Below are positions 1 to 11,823 of a stretch of 64,000 bases of DNA, piece after piece. Position numbers and translations under genes: made by a program. This stretch comes from Heliocidaris tuberculata (taxonomy: Eukaryota > Echinodermata > Echinoidea > Camarodonta > Echinometridae), in the NCBI GenBank assembly GCA_025618425.1, contig CM046848.1:25420116-25484115 (forward strand), in the 5' to 3' direction. Numbering within the stretch: the first letter of the stretch is position 1; every line of letters starts with the position of its first letter. The notes under the pieces are model-generated. The model worked only from the letters and a program-made list of their open reading frames with translations. It was not told the DNA's origin and made no database searches.

Positions 1-240
1 AGACACCATATTTCAGGATTTTTTTCAATCATATGTAACTACAGATTGGTTCATGTGGGACGTTTAAACTCGTAAATCGCCAAAAACAGAGGTGCAAATT
101 CAGGGTTCTTGTTTTACCATTATGATGACTGCATGCACGCACAGAGCTAGAAGTCCGTTGGTTTTTCAAAACAAATGGTTGGTAATCCGCTGATAAGTGG
201 TGTTCTGCACCAGGGCTGGAAATCAATGAATACACTATAA

Positions 241-659
241 TCTGTTTCTCTCTCTCTCTCTCTCTCTTTGTCTCTCAATCTCTCTCTCTCTCTCTCTCCC
301 TTTGTCTCCCAATTTCTCTCTTTGTCTCTCAATCTCTCTCTCTCTCTCTCTTTGTCTCTCAATCTCTCTCTCTCTCTCTCTCTTTGTCTCTCAATCTCTC
401 TCTCTCTCTCTTTGTCTCTCAATCTCTCTCTCTCTTTGTCTCTCAATCTCTCTCTTTGTCTCTCAATCTCTCTCTCTCTCTCTCTCCCTTTGTCTCCCAA
501 TTTCTCTCTTTGTCTCTCAATCTCTCTCTCTCTCTTTGTCTCTCAATCTCTCTCTCTCTCTCTCTCTTTGTCTCTTACTTTCTGTCTCTCTCTCTCCCTT
601 TGTCTCCCAATTTCTCTCTTTGTTTCTCAATTTCTCTGTCTCTCTCTCTCTTTATTTCT
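241..659. repeat. CT-rich minisatellite
   Basis: About 420 bases of (TC)n interrupted every 15-30 bases by 'TTTGTCTC(C/T)CAAT', so it is a compound minisatellite rather than a pure dinucleotide run. It forms an unusually long pyrimidine tract immediately upstream of the splice acceptor at 686/687. Long Ser/Leu-rich frames across it are artefacts of the repeat. Confidence 0.9.
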
Positions 660-686
660 GTGTATTTCTGTCCATCTATCCTACAG

Positions 687-748
687 CTATTGAAGGTGTA
701 CCTTTTCAAATCAATCCCACCCTGCAAGCCATGACAACTATTTCAACT
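687..748 (+). CDS. MVB12-like ESCRT-I subunit, penultimate exon (start of UMA domain)
   Basis: Internal exon of 62 nt between a 'ctacag' acceptor and a 'gtgagt' donor, read in phase as (x)IEGVPFQINPTLQAMTTIST. The 'A-I/M-E/D-G-V-P-F' block followed by a hydrophobic residue, H/N and P is the hallmark of the UMA domain in MVB12A/B, recalled from the family. MVB12 is the fourth subunit of ESCRT-I, which sorts ubiquitinated membrane cargo into multivesicular endosomes; the UMA domain anchors MVB12/UBAP1 in the complex. Upstream exons (MABP domain expected) lie before the window. The first codon is split with the previous exon, and the exon ends in phase 0 with codon ACT. Confidence 0.8.
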
Positions 749-1604
749 GTGAGTATTGGACAGTATTTCAATTACAAGTACAGTGGAGACTTGCTTTAAC
801 AAGGACCTTGGGACCATGAAAATTACTTTGTTATATCATAAATCTCTTTAAATCAGGGTGAAAATACAAAAGAACATAAAGACCGGGGACAAACAAAATT
901 ACCATGTTATATCAGGAATCTTGTTATATCAGAGCTCTTTATAGTGAGTTTCAACTGTACATCGATTTCTTCGTTGACAGTCAGTTTGACACTTCACACT
1001 TTTTGATCATTTACAAATCAGCCTCGTTTTGATACATGAGGCAAAGGCATGTCAGGAAGAGGGCAAATATTAAGAAATAAGAGAGATAACCCCCAAGTTG
1101 AACACTTCTTAGAGATGAGATTAGTGATTTGATCAAATCGTTGAGTTTATTGTATATCTTTGATTTGTTTGCTTGTACCACCAGTAACCGTAAATATCAA
1201 CCAAAAACTAGGTCTTTAATAAAAATTACTGGACCATTGTGTTTGGTTTTTATTGTCTTCTCAATTGTCTCTAGTGAACCAGCTTCTGGATCAAAATAGG
1301 AGTAGAGGATTCATACGAGTTTTTGATGGTGCTTTTACAATCTCTCACTTTTCACTTTGGCCAGAAAGGGCTGTCCTATATTTCTTATGTCTCATATGTT
1401 GAAGGGAAGCTCAATACTACCTTTTATGTTAGGTCATTTTACAGGAATGTAATATGTAAACTAGGGGGACCTGCTGTATATTGTCATTAAAAAAAGAAAT
1501 TGTCTTGTAGAGTGTAATTTGCTGGCCTACCTCTGGGTGTTGGAGTGAGTCCTGCCGTATCTCATATTTTATCAAATCTTTTCTCTTTATGTTTTCTTTG
1601 ACAG

Positions 1605-1721
1605 TATGATGTTCCTCGTATTCCATATAAATCCGAGATTGAAATCAACAACCAGTTTTACTATGACTTCAACTTTGAAGCACAAACCAAGCAGAGGCTA
1701 ACAATGTGTGATTCACCGTAA
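1605..1721 (+). CDS. MVB12-like ESCRT-I subunit, terminal coding exon (end of UMA domain)
   Basis: Follows a 'ttttctttgacag' acceptor and continues the frame of the 687-748 exon in phase 0, giving 38 residues and a TAA stop at 1719-1721. The block 'EIEINNQFYYDFNFEAQTKQRL' has the UMA pattern of an acidic helix, then Y-x-F/Y, E, and a basic tail that ends within about ten residues of the stop, as in vertebrate MVB12A. Together the two exons give a complete UMA domain at the protein C-terminus, which favours MVB12 over UBAP1, where UMA is N-terminal. The stop overlaps a usable donor (gtaagg at 1718-1723), so an alternative downstream exon is possible. Gene identity is by pattern memory, not a search. 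Confidence 0.82.
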   Translation, partial: YDVPRIPYKSEIEINNQFYYDFNFEAQTKQRLTMCDSP

Positions 1722-2259
1722 GGTACAGCATCCTCAAGAACATAGAGGTGTACAAGCTTAAGATTCAAAGGTAGTCTCCAGTTCTGGTGATGACAAAAGT
1801 AAAACAAACTCACAAAATCCAACAAATTTTATCCTTAGCCTTTCAGTTGCCATGAGTGCCACTTTTGCACAATCTCAAGTGTACTATGGGTGCTGATCAG
1901 CACAAACAGGCACCAATTAAAAGTATTTGTACTGCGCATTAAAAATGCTTTGTTTACTAACCCATGTCCAGGTCTTCACTGGCTACATGATAACCCCTTT
2001 ATTACCTGTATATAGTGATTTGTCCCACCCCATCATATATCACTAAATTGGTTTATGGAGCTTAGCAAAACGTATTGGGACAAAAAGACAAATCTAGAAT
2101 GCAAAATGTATACTGTTATATACAGGGGTGTATCATAATTTTTCTTGCATTTTATGAAGCATAGAGTCAGTAAAAATATTTCTCCTCCCTTAATTAGGCT
2201 TAATATCACCAAAACTGTCATTCCATATGTCAAAATATAACATTTTTTATTCACCACTA
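1722..2259 (+). other. Downstream of the MVB12-like stop: probable 3' UTR
   Basis: AT-rich sequence without an open frame of note. No close AATAAA is evident right after the stop, so the 3' UTR end cannot be placed. Candidate signals are AATAAA near 5064 and 5331, which would imply a 3.4-3.6-kb UTR or a further exon. Confidence 0.3.
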
Positions 2260-2677
2260 TTAACCCTTTCGAGACAATTGACCACATTTTGTGGTTTGGC
2301 TCAATAACTTTTGATTCGGATCCCTAAAAAATATACCAGACGCATCAGTAGAAAGAGTAAAAATTTCTGCATACACTGTGTCCATTTTTTTTGCATGACC
2401 ATATTGCGTTGAATCCCAGGAATTTTAAAAAGGAGAATATGCTTGAAAAATCCTTAATCTGGCAACACACTGACAGGTTCAAAATCATTGATTTTTGTCA
2501 AAATTGGCAATTTTTTCAACTTTTCAACAAAATTTGTAATTGTAACCATGTATATTGTTTTCAAAGACATTACACCTTATTAGAACTATGTAGCACTGAA
2601 AGAAAAATTTTACTGTTGTGAATTTGAAGAACAAAATATGATCAATTCACCCCTTAAATAATTCATATCCTGAAAGG
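2260..2677. mobile_element. MITE family J (TTAACCCTTTC ends), copy 1
   Basis: Begins TTAACCCTTTCGAGACAATT and ends '..TATCCTGAAAGG', so the termini are short inverted repeats. The body matches 44380-44762 in the opposite orientation (shared stretches include 'GAATTTGAAGAACAAAATATGATCAA' as its complement). It has no coding capacity and is presumed non-autonomous. Confidence 0.65.
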
Positions 2678-3327
2678 ACAAATAACAATTTTGCCATTTG
2701 CTTTCTAGACACATGTTTTCGTGCCACTCTGTTTGCTAAGCCATCTTACAAGCTACTTAAAAATAATGATTTTGCATTGTCTTTTTGACTGAAACATTAC
2801 TGGAATGTCTGTTGTTATACTTTGCTTCATTTCATTTTAAACAATCTTTTTTTTCTTTTTTTTTCATCTTGTACCATGAAGGCTGTGATAATATGTACAA
2901 TATGAGCCAGATTAACAAATTAAAGACTAAGCAGTTGAAATTAATTTTTTCCCCGTCATCAGTGAAAGAGGATTGCATATAGGGAGGGGTTCAATTGGCT
3001 GTGAGATAATACCCTTTGTTAAAACATTTGCCCAATCTATTGAGGAGAGATTAGAACCATTTGAGGATTGGAGAAAGCCATTTTGATTGCATTGCCTTCA
3101 GTTTATGGGTATATTGTCATATGAGAGCACTAATATATACTAATATATTTAGGTTTGAAATCCAGCGAACAGGGTGATGTTGATGTCATGCATCGATCAA
3201 AAAACTTGATGTTCATGTTGAAAAATTAGTTTTAGAAAAAATCAGGCAAAGAATATGAAAACTTGTGACTTTTTAAAGTCAGTAGCACAACTGATATGGG
3301 GAATCCCCCTTTTGCAATTTTGATGGG
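2678..3327. other. Non-coding AT-rich stretch
   Basis: I see no exon, RNA gene or repeat structure that I can defend here. Confidence 0.4.
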
Positions 3328-3583
3328 GTCTGCTTGCTATTCATAAGGACCGCTTTTCATAGAAACCCATTATTCATTTAACACGCATTATGAATAGTGG
3401 TCCTTATGAATAGTTATGAATAGTGGTCCTTATGAATAGCGAGGTAATTTGTCTATGGTATGCTCGCTATTTAGAAGGACCGCTATTTATAGAAAACCGC
3501 TATTCATTTAGTCACACATTATAGATAGCGGTCCTTATGAATAAGTGGTCCTTATGAATAGCGGTCCTTATGACTAGCAAGGT
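3328..3583. repeat. Tandem array built of 'CTATTCATAAGGACC' hairpin words
   Basis: The word CTATTCATAAGGACC(GC) and its complement GGTCCTTATGAATAG occur about eight times in both orientations within 256 bases. There are two main units about 125 bases apart (near 3335 and 3465), each with inverted arms around 'ATTCATTTA..CACATTAT'. The array can fold into several alternative hairpins. Confidence 0.75.
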
Positions 3584-3724
3584 TACCCCATTTTGATCAT
3601 GTTGTGTGTGATGTCATGATTGACAACTCCCTTATAACTTAGTTTTTGAATCATCATTAATTATTCCCATCGTCTTAGTAGACCTCTCCAATGCCTGTGC
3701 TGAGATAGTGAAATGTATTGGACA

Positions 3725-3747
3725 AAAAAAAAAAAAAAAAAAAAAAT
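3725..3747. repeat. Poly(A) run
   Basis: Homopolymer of about 23 A residues; no retroelement body is recognisable next to it. Confidence 0.9.
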
Positions 3748-3893
3748 TTAACAATGGAAGAATTGTCTTCTATGAATATATTTTGAAGTATATATTTTGA
3801 CAATGACGTCCTGTCCTACCCAACCATATTTTTGTTGCGAGCATAATGGACATTTGTATTTGACTTCTATTCATAATATATTGTATGACATGA

Positions 3894-4326
3894 TTAATGC
3901 TTGACTGTTTTTTACTCCCCATGTTGAAGCAATTTGACCTTTATAGATTCTTTGTCCATTGCCTGTATTGATATCGTGTTGTATAAATCTGTACAATTGT
4001 AACTTGGATTTTGAAATATTAACATGAAACATGATTATCGACATTTAATGCTTGACTTTTTTTTTCTCCCAATGTTGAAGCAATTTGACCTTCGTAAATT
4101 CTTTGTCCATCGTCTATATTGATATTGAGTTGTATAAATCTGTACAATCTGTACAATCTGTACTTGGACTTTAAAATATTAACATGAAACATTAACAACA
4201 TTTAATGCTTGACTATTTGTTCTCCCCATGTTGAAGCAGTTTGACCTTTGTAGATCCTTTGTCCATCGTCTACATTGATATTGAGTTGTATAAATCTATA
4301 CAATTGTAACTTGGGTTTTGAAATAC
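3894..4326. repeat. Three-copy tandem repeat, about 150-157 bp period
   Basis: Three units start at 'TTAATGCTTGACT' near 3894, 4045 and 4202. Each contains 'CATGTTGAAGCA(A/G)TTTGACC', 'TTTGTCCATCG' and 'TTGTATAAATCT(G/A)TACAAT'. The middle copy carries an extra short triplication of 'CTGTACAAT'. No start codon or splice pattern suggests coding use. Confidence 0.85.
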
Positions 4327-4583
4327 ACATTGTGAAATTTTTTATGAATTCCCAGTTTTTGTAGGGTAATGACTTGAAAACTACTCAACTAGCTGATGTT
4401 CATTTTTTTCAACTGATCAAAGAGTATATTTTTGGAGCAACTAAAAATTGATGTTTTTAGATTCTTAGTTTAACTTATAAATGAAGATGTATCGGAATCA
4501 AATCTAAATTTACAATTTGTAGAGAGGAAAACTATTTAAAGCAGCAATTGTTAAATTGTGCCCCAAATGCAGAATATCTTGAA

Positions 4584-4609
4584 CTCTCTCCCTCCCCCCC
4601 CCCCCCCCC
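4584..4609. repeat. Poly(C) run
   Basis: About 17 consecutive C after 'CTCTCCCTC'. It is one of more than twenty long G/C homopolymers in this otherwise AT-rich window. Confidence 0.9.
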
Positions 4610-5246
4610 ACCTCATTTTGATGCAGTTTTAGATTTTAAATTATGACTAACCAACTAGTAATGATGTAGTGCAGTTGCATACTCAGAAATATCAATTGAA
4701 TGTAAGATTAACTTGCCTCAAATTTACTTTGAACCATTAGTTTGCATCTTGTGAATAAGCATATTTACTAATTTATCAAAATATTCAGATATTTAGCTTT
4801 TTCCTGGCTGCATTTTGCCTCGCAGTGTTTTATTATGAATATCTTTTGTCTTGTAGATACTTGTAGATGTGAATATATTTTTTAACTTATGCAATATTAT
4901 GTTGAAACATTACATATACATGTACAAATATGTAAGTTACCAGAGTGAAATCAAAGAATTTGTACAATGCCAATTATTTTTGCAATACTCAGTGTGATAT
5001 TATCATGTAATTGTCTACACTGTTCCTTCAGACGCCTTATAACTTTGAAGTACAAGTAGTAGTAATAAAAAATGGATATGTAGACATTTTAAGAATCAAA
5101 TTGTGTCCAAAATTTGTTTTCTTGTGTAAATTCTCTCCCAGATACATACTCATTTTCTTTATTCTTTGAGATCTCTCGTTTCTCTTTATTTGTCCTTTCT
5201 CCTGGATATTTTTCTATTCATGTTTTTTATATATTCTTTTATGGTT

Positions 5247-5510
5247 TATTTTTATGATAATTATTTCAGTCAAGCTTTATGGAGAAAACTTCAGCAGTTA
5301 CATTGATGATAGTAAACATATCTTATATGAATAAAGTTTATGCTCTCTTTTACTTATTTTTATGATAATCATTTCAATCAAACTTTATGCAGAAAACTTC
5401 AACAGTTACGTTGAAGATAATCATTTCAATCAAACTTTATGCAGAAAACTTCAACAGTTACGTTGAAGGTAGTAAACATATCTTATATGAATTAAGTTTA
5501 TGCTCTCTTT
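5247..5510 (+). repeat. Partial tandem duplication containing an exon-like segment
   Basis: The segment 'TTTTTATGATAAT(T/C)ATTTCA(G/A)TCAA(G/A)CTTTATG' recurs at about 5247, 5356 and 5416, and the flanking 'GTAAACATATCTTATATGAA' and 'GTTTATGCTCTCTTT' recur twice. Copy 1 alone has an acceptor-like 'atttcag' at 5265-5271, then an open reading ending 'ILYE-stop' and an overlapping AATAAA at 5331. In copies 2 and 3 the AG is changed to AA. It could be a decayed alternative terminal exon of the MVB12-like gene or a chance frame. Confidence 0.55.
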
Positions 5511-5612
5511 CCCCCCCCCCCCTCCCCCTCTCTCCCCTCCCCCTCTCTCCCCTCCCCCTTCTTCCTCCGTCTTGCCATCTTCTCTCGCTCCCTCTCCCTG
5601 TCCCTCCCCTCT
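5511..5612. repeat. C-rich and CT-rich low-complexity tract
   Basis: A run of C followed by 'CCCCTCTCTCCC' repeats and degenerate CCCTCTCC words. Confidence 0.85.
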
Positions 5613-6466
5613 CTCCATCTGGGATCACACTTTTAACAATTTTTAAATTTAAAAATCATTTAAATAACAAATAACACGGCTGACAATTATTTTATTTGCG
5701 TGATATGCTTCATCATTTACTTTAGACCGTTTTTTTAACACTTATCTTTCCAAATGATTGCAATGTAATGATAATGGCTATACAATCAATACATTATCAA
5801 ATTGATTAACTGACATATTGTAGAGGTTAACATGATATGATCAAGAAGAAGAGCTGCCACATGACAAACTTGAAGATGTAACAATCCTTTACAAAACAAA
5901 ATAATCTGGTAAAACTAGTGATGAGAGCGGGAGAATCGGTTGCTTCACCTGTTTTGATAATACATACCGGTACTTTATTCAAACTGATGTAATATTCGCT
6001 TAGCTTCAACTTTGGTTGATTATAATGCCTAATTATATAATATCGAACACAGCCATTTATCATAATGGACAGGAATATAAATACATATGATGTGATGCAT
6101 TTTAGTAGATCTATACTTTCTTACAGATTCCGTCCATTAATTCCATTTCCAAATCATAATCATAAAGTATCAATGACTGAGGTATTCAAATTTGTCACTT
6201 ATACATGTACAAAGTTATCCCAAGACATTATTGTACTCATTCATACATAGCTTTTCCTGTTACATTTCCTGCCAGGCATAGGTGTTGTGTGCATTAGCCT
6301 GGAGTAGTCCAGGCTAGATCATACCAGAGGCAGGGGAAAATAATAATTTTAATACTTCATTTTCATACCAGAAACTCACATTTGTAGCATAGTATATTTG
6401 AAAAGTCCCCGAATCCAGTCATCAGAAAACTATAAGTAAATTCAACAATGCTTATAGTGAATTTCG
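5613..6466. other. Non-coding stretch
   Basis: AT-rich; short open frames only, none with codon pattern, splice sites or homology that I recognise. Confidence 0.4.
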
Positions 6467-6778
6467 GGTTTCTTTTTTGACTATTGCAACAGTGAATGTT
6501 TTAACCAGTCCCACATACATGTAGGTATGGGCCTATGAGTGCAAATTTGTAATCATATTGTTCCTCTGCAATATTTTTTTGCTTGTTGGAAAGTGAAATA
6601 CTATATTTTTAGTTATGAGTAGTTATGAGTTTCTTTTTGACTACTGCAATAGTGAATGTTTTACCCAGTCCCACATAGGTATATGGGCCTATGCGTGCAA
6701 ATTTGTAATCATTATTGTTCCTCTCGGCAATTTTTCGCTTGAGGGAATGTGAAATACTATATTTTAAATTATGAGTAG
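6467..6778. repeat. Two-copy tandem duplication, about 160 bp
   Basis: The block 'GTTTCTTTTTGACTA(T/C)TGCAA(C/T)AGTGAATGTTTTA' through 'GTGAAATACTATATTTT..AGTTATGAGTAG' occurs at 6467-6620 and again at about 6627-6775, with small indels. Confidence 0.8.
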
Positions 6779-9700
6779 CCTATGATTACGTGAAGGCCCT
6801 TTTCCTCAATTCACGCACGGTCTGCCTTTGTACCACTGTCAACAACAACAACAACAAAATATTATTTTTAGAATTTCTCATTTAGGCTGACAAATTGGTA
6901 GTTAGTCCCCACATTGAGCATGATAAAAGAATCATTCGACTGGGAACAAGTTATGTTGAGGATTAATTGGAACTGAAACTGTTTCACCGAACTATTATAT
7001 ACCATAGTTGTCCGGTTTAGTAGCACATCCCCATATTCTAAACAATTCATATGGATTCCTTTCCAAGATCCACAATCTTTTATCAATTATCTAAATACGT
7101 CAATTAAGAAAAAAAAAATCGTCATAAAGTAAACAAAACACAATTTGATATCTTCTGAAGTACCGGATTCACATTTGCATGCCGCCACCGTAATGGCATT
7201 ACACCAGACGATAGTTAAAACAAACGGTTGCTAAGGATTTATTGCTTTACGTTGACTTTTCCCCGCTCCAGTGAATTTCTAGCACGTATTGTTCACGCAT
7301 GCATCCACTCAAAATGATGGTTACTTCTTTCAGGCAGTCGTTAAAGCCTTTAGAATTAACGTCACCGTATTCAGAGAGTCACGCGACACTGCTCTCGTGC
7401 AATATTTTTCTCGAAAATTGCAGTCACAAAGAAACTTTCTCAGATCTGTCAATAGCTGGTGGTTTTTACGATCCCGAACAAGTTATTTGTCTGCATGTTA
7501 AACGCACATCGACTATATACGAAGGCCTACATGTTGTTACTTGTTTGAAGAACTCATGAAGACTGAGCGAGAATAAGCTTAGCATAGGCTTGCCCTGGAA
7601 ACCTTGAAGAGCAAATATTTCAGACATAAAAGCCGAATAGCAAATAATTAGACATGTACGCACTGATAAAGTTGGTGCGTACTGCAGATTTAACATAATA
7701 TTCAAATGTGTAGAAAACTGCAGTGGGAATCTTTCAAAGAGATTTGCTGAGAAGCGAATACTATTTTCTGGTAAGTTAATATGAATATATTTTACTATAA
7801 TGTTGTGAATTTCTATTTTTTTTCTTTTTAACGCAACGACCATGCTAATTGAAAGGGGAGTGTCGTAATAGGAAATAACAAAATAATATCTGCACTAGCT
7901 GCAGAAGAATATATACTAGCTATACCCCATTAGATAGTTCATGAACTTCTACTTCCCAACTTATCATGACTTTAACAGTGTTAATACTAAGATTAGGCCT
8001 AAGGGCTTTTCGTTTCGTCTGTAGGTCTATACGTTTATACTCAGAGGAGGTTGCATATAATGCACTGGCTTTGGATAAGGTTTCATTATAGCCTATCAGC
8101 GCCTAATTAAATAAGAAATGTAATTATATTGCCTGTAACAGTATATTAATAATCATATTGCTTTATAATGTTTATGTTTCTCACGTGTATTTTGTAAATG
8201 CTATATACGTTTGTATAATGATTGCATAATAATATACACTGGCTTTAGACGAGGTGTCCGCATTCAGGGCCTTCATTATTGCTTAAAGTATATGATTATT
8301 TTCCTCTTCTATATTTTCTATTCATGTAACATATTACCATTGTAAAAATATTGTACAATTCAGTCAGCTCCGGGCGGGCTGTAATGCAGTTATTTCTAAT
8401 AAAATAATACATGAGAAATGTCTTAGGCGCTTAAAAGAAGCAAGGAATTCCAACTTTATGGTATCTGATATCTAAACCTGGGTTCAGAGGGAGAAATGTA
8501 GGTGATTTGTCTAAGGGCATAATCATCTTGCAATGATTTAAATTTCGGATCTTCTGCTTGAAATATATAAAACAAACCGCCAAACCACAGTGGGGGAGGG
8601 GGGGGGGGGGTTACTTAGTTTTATACTTCAGCATTGTACAGAGAGTTATTCTTTATATTCGAGAATGATATTGTATATAGAGCCAGTACTGATCAATGCC
8701 TATGGTAGGATTTATTCTGGATTAAGGAGAAATTGGATGATTGTTTCTTTTAAAGACTGAATAAAGGGAGACCCCCTGTATTGTAAACCTTTTGATTTTA
8801 CAACAAAATAAGATAATTCATTTTGTTAATGGTAACACTGTCTGTGCTTCAATATCAGAATAAAAAGCAACGAAAATTATTTTGGTGATTGGGATTAAAT
8901 CAGCATATTCAACTAAAAGAATTATACAAAACTACAAAAATGTCTATTAAAAAAACCTTAAATATATCAAAAAAAAGTGTGGAATAAGGCAAAGACTTTG
9001 AGGCTCTTATGATTAGTGATGCAGACTGCAAAGAAAGTATGTTTCCCAACACTGCTGTTATGAATGTTGAAGCAATGCTATAAAAATTAAAATGCCTTAA
9101 AAACTGCGTTGTGAATTATCGAGATTCAATTAAAAAACACTATCCAAACTATCAATTGAAACACATACAAACACTTTTGTACATTAAAAATGTTATATGT
9201 CAAAGGTTCTCCGCGACGCACTTCATCGTTCGTTCATCATGGCATAGTAATCACCGCGTGAGGTCTGCAGTTACAATTTGAGTTCAAACATTTTATATTC
9301 CGAATGGAAACTGAACTTTGCCGTTCCCTCTTAAATCTTCAAGCATCTATATATGGATAATTCATATTTTGTTTCCTGATATTTATATACGCTAGGAGGA
9401 AACGTGCTCGATGGAAGCAAACGCTATGATCTAAAATTCTCGTCAATACGGCGCAAAAGTGTATCCTAGCAACTTCTGTGATAAACAGGAGGCCTGGACA
9501 ATTTATGCCCTTCAGTTCCAAAGGGTTGGGGTTTTTTTTTTCTACATGGATACCCTTTTCACGTTTGCAGCTCTTTCTGTAGCTTAAATTCAGCTCTAGT
9601 GGGGATGGCTAAAGGTGTAGGAGGGGACGGGGCGAGTTTATGATGACGGCCCAAGTATCTATTTACCCAACTTTTTTTTCTGTAAAACAAAAATGAATCC

Positions 9701-9950
9701 TCATGGTGTATATGACAACTATAGATTTATCATTTTTCATTTTGTCTATGATATAGATTTATCACAGACAAATTCTAAGATATGAGACGTCTTTCAAATT
9801 TTCATATTCATTCTTAGACTAGGAGTTGATGAGAGGCTTTCTGCCTAACTGCTCCTTATAGCATCTAAGTGGTATAGCTTTGAGAGACCTTTTGCTACCA
9901 TGATCGTAGCACTCCATACAATGAAGTGAAGGGCTGATATTGCCGGCGGC
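6779..9950. other. Intergenic region without a supported gene
   Basis: Contains (CAA)n at 6845-6860 and a poly(G) run at 8590-8610. Frames at 7289-7560 and 7466-7843 overlap on both strands and show no motif, so I do not call them. Nothing else is resolved. Confidence 0.4.
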
Positions 9951-10320
9951 AGCCCCCCCCCCCCCCCCCCCGAGAATTTCCTATTTGGGCAGCGAGGTGG
10001 TAGAGTTGTATTTTTTCATAAAATTTAAAATCTGGAAATTTGATTTTCGGGAAGAGATGTCAGCCCCCCCCCCCCCCCCCCGACGAAATCGGACCCGTAG
10101 GGCTAAGGTTTCACAGTAAAAGCGTACCAGAATTATTTTGAGTCTTTTTTTAGTCAGCAAGCATTCCAGCAAGTCTGTCCTCGACAATGCCTTTGTCACA
10201 GCGGGGGATCAAGGGAAGGGGCATAGGGGTGCCCCCGGCTAAAAACTGCTTACTATTAATACATTTTTCTGCCTCCCACCCTCCACCACCCCCCCTCCCC
10301 CGTCGACGGCAAAATGTATG
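9951..10320. repeat. Cluster of poly(C)/poly(G) runs in degenerate repeat
   Basis: C runs at 9953-9972, 10065-10081 and around 10289-10303, with 'GGGGCATAGGGGTGCCCCCGG' between. This resembles eroded 3' ends of transposon copies ('..aggggtg.. cccccc'), which recur at 26760, 28880 and 61270. Confidence 0.55.
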
Positions 10321-10645
10321 CCCTGCCAAATTTGAGAAACTTTGTTTTTCTATATACGTAACTATGATCATTAAAATGTAGCAACACATAGGCCTATGTG
10401 AATCTTGGATACGCCAGTTGGTCAAGAAGTAATTGACCTTAATGAGAATTACCCTTGCTTTATGACAGGTTATATCTTTGTGTCTGTTATTCTTTCCATT
10501 CCCCCACTCGTCTAAATGATGGTCATTTGGCTTATTTTGGACTTTGGGCAAATACGGAAAGATAGGGCGTCATAAAACCTAGGTAACAGAGTCTATTCTT
10601 TATCACAGTGGCTTTGTACACGTATAGGTTTCAAGCCCTTCACCA

Positions 10646-10787
10646 GGGGAACGTTTCATCAAGTGTTTTGTCCGTGATTTTTACCAACGAATTTGCTCTC
10701 ATGCAGCCAATCAGATGCAAAGATTTCAGTAGCTTATAACAGTTGTCGGTTAAAATCACTTACAAAACGCTTGATGAAACGCTCCCC
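10646..10787. mobile_element. MITE family A, copy 1
   Basis: Long inverted ends: left 'GGGGAACGTTTCATCAAGTG', right 'CGCTTGATGAAACGCTCCCC'; with mismatches the arms extend for about 45 bases. The centre contains 'CAATCAGATGCAAAGATTTCAG'. The same element lies at 26055-26192. It is non-coding. Confidence 0.85.
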
Positions 10788-10964
10788 AGTCCTGAAATAC
10801 TGTATCTATAAGTTTCCAGACTGTCTCCTATATCTATGACGACAAAATGAACTTAATTTTTTCGAGTATTCATTGAAACTTGAAATTGACCTGCGATATG
10901 AATTTATACCCTAATAAAGACAACGTAAAAAGCTGTGGTGTTTGAATAGACGTACAAAGCGAGG

Positions 10965-11215
10965 GGTGGGGGGGGGGGGGGCTGCAGCACAAATCTAACT
11001 TTTTTTTGTTGCTCGCTCTCATCCTGCAAAAGTTAGAAACTAGAAAGCTGATGTGCAGGCAAGAGGCGTCAGCCGTACGCCTATGCTTGGGCCGCGGGGT
11101 GGGGGGGGGGGGGGGGGGAGGGGGCTTCCTGAGTACTACAACACCTCTGCAATGCAATAAAATTATGCTCACATTCTTAGCCTCAACCCCCACCCCACCC
11201 CCACTTTTATAAACA
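10965..11215. repeat. G-rich and C-rich low-complexity cluster
   Basis: G runs at about 10965-10981 and 11098-11122 and a C-rich segment at 11186-11203; between them is 'GTTAGAAACTAGAAAGC'. Apparent overlapping frames on both strands are poly-Gly/poly-Pro artefacts. Confidence 0.75.
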
Positions 11216-11632
11216 CTCCGCGGCCCATGCTAGGGGTCTTCAAAAACTTGAATTCATCCGACAATTCCTTTGACTGAAACACAAGAGTAAATTAAAATAA
11301 AACCTTGAAGACAAAATTTGGTGCTTTTCTGTCGACAAACAAGTCGTATCCAATGCTATCACAATTGTTTAGCACCATTTTCAACATGTTGAAGAAATAT
11401 TGCTGTAACTCCTGTAATACGATCGGCTACAAGAAATGTTGAGGAATTGATATGATTGTGGTAGGCATAATTTCGTCATGTAAAAAGCCTTTATCTCGTT
11501 CATTAACAACTTTTTGAGAATATACCAAGAGAATTTCCCCATTTGGTAAGTATTTGTTCATAGAATGAGACTCGAAATTCCACCCAATAACTTCTTCCTC
11601 CGTAGCTTAATTTAGAGCAGAATGATACAACA
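11216..11632. other. Non-coding stretch
   Basis: No feature recognised. Confidence 0.35.
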
Positions 11633-11809
11633 TACTCCCCCAAAAGAATGAATTTTCACTCTATTATCACACCTCGAGAGTCGAATCACTGATAACTTGT
11701 TTAGGAGTGAATATTGAGTGCTCTCTGAAAAGAAAAGAGTGAATTTTCAGTCTATTTTCACAACCCCGGTGAGTACGTCAGTGATTACTCGATTCTTTTT
11801 AAGGGAGTA
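11633..11809. mobile_element. MITE family F, copy 1
   Basis: Ends 'TACTCCCCCAAAAGAAT' and 'ATTCTTTTTAAGGGAGTA' are inverted. Internal repeats of 'GAGTGAATTTTCA(C/G)TCTATT.TCACA' occur twice. Related sequence with 'AAGTGATCACTGA' and 'GAGTGAAAATTGAGTG' lies at 35717-35910. Confidence 0.65.
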
Positions 11810-11823
11810 CCCCTGCGCATTCT

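Noticed and set aside
147..799. Several 110-165-residue frames rich in Ser/Leu or Arg/Glu
   Set aside because: They run through the CT-rich minisatellite on both strands; composition explains them. Only the short MVB12 exon within is supported.
7289..7843. Overlapping frames on both strands
   Set aside because: Conflicting frames of similar length without homology or splice context.
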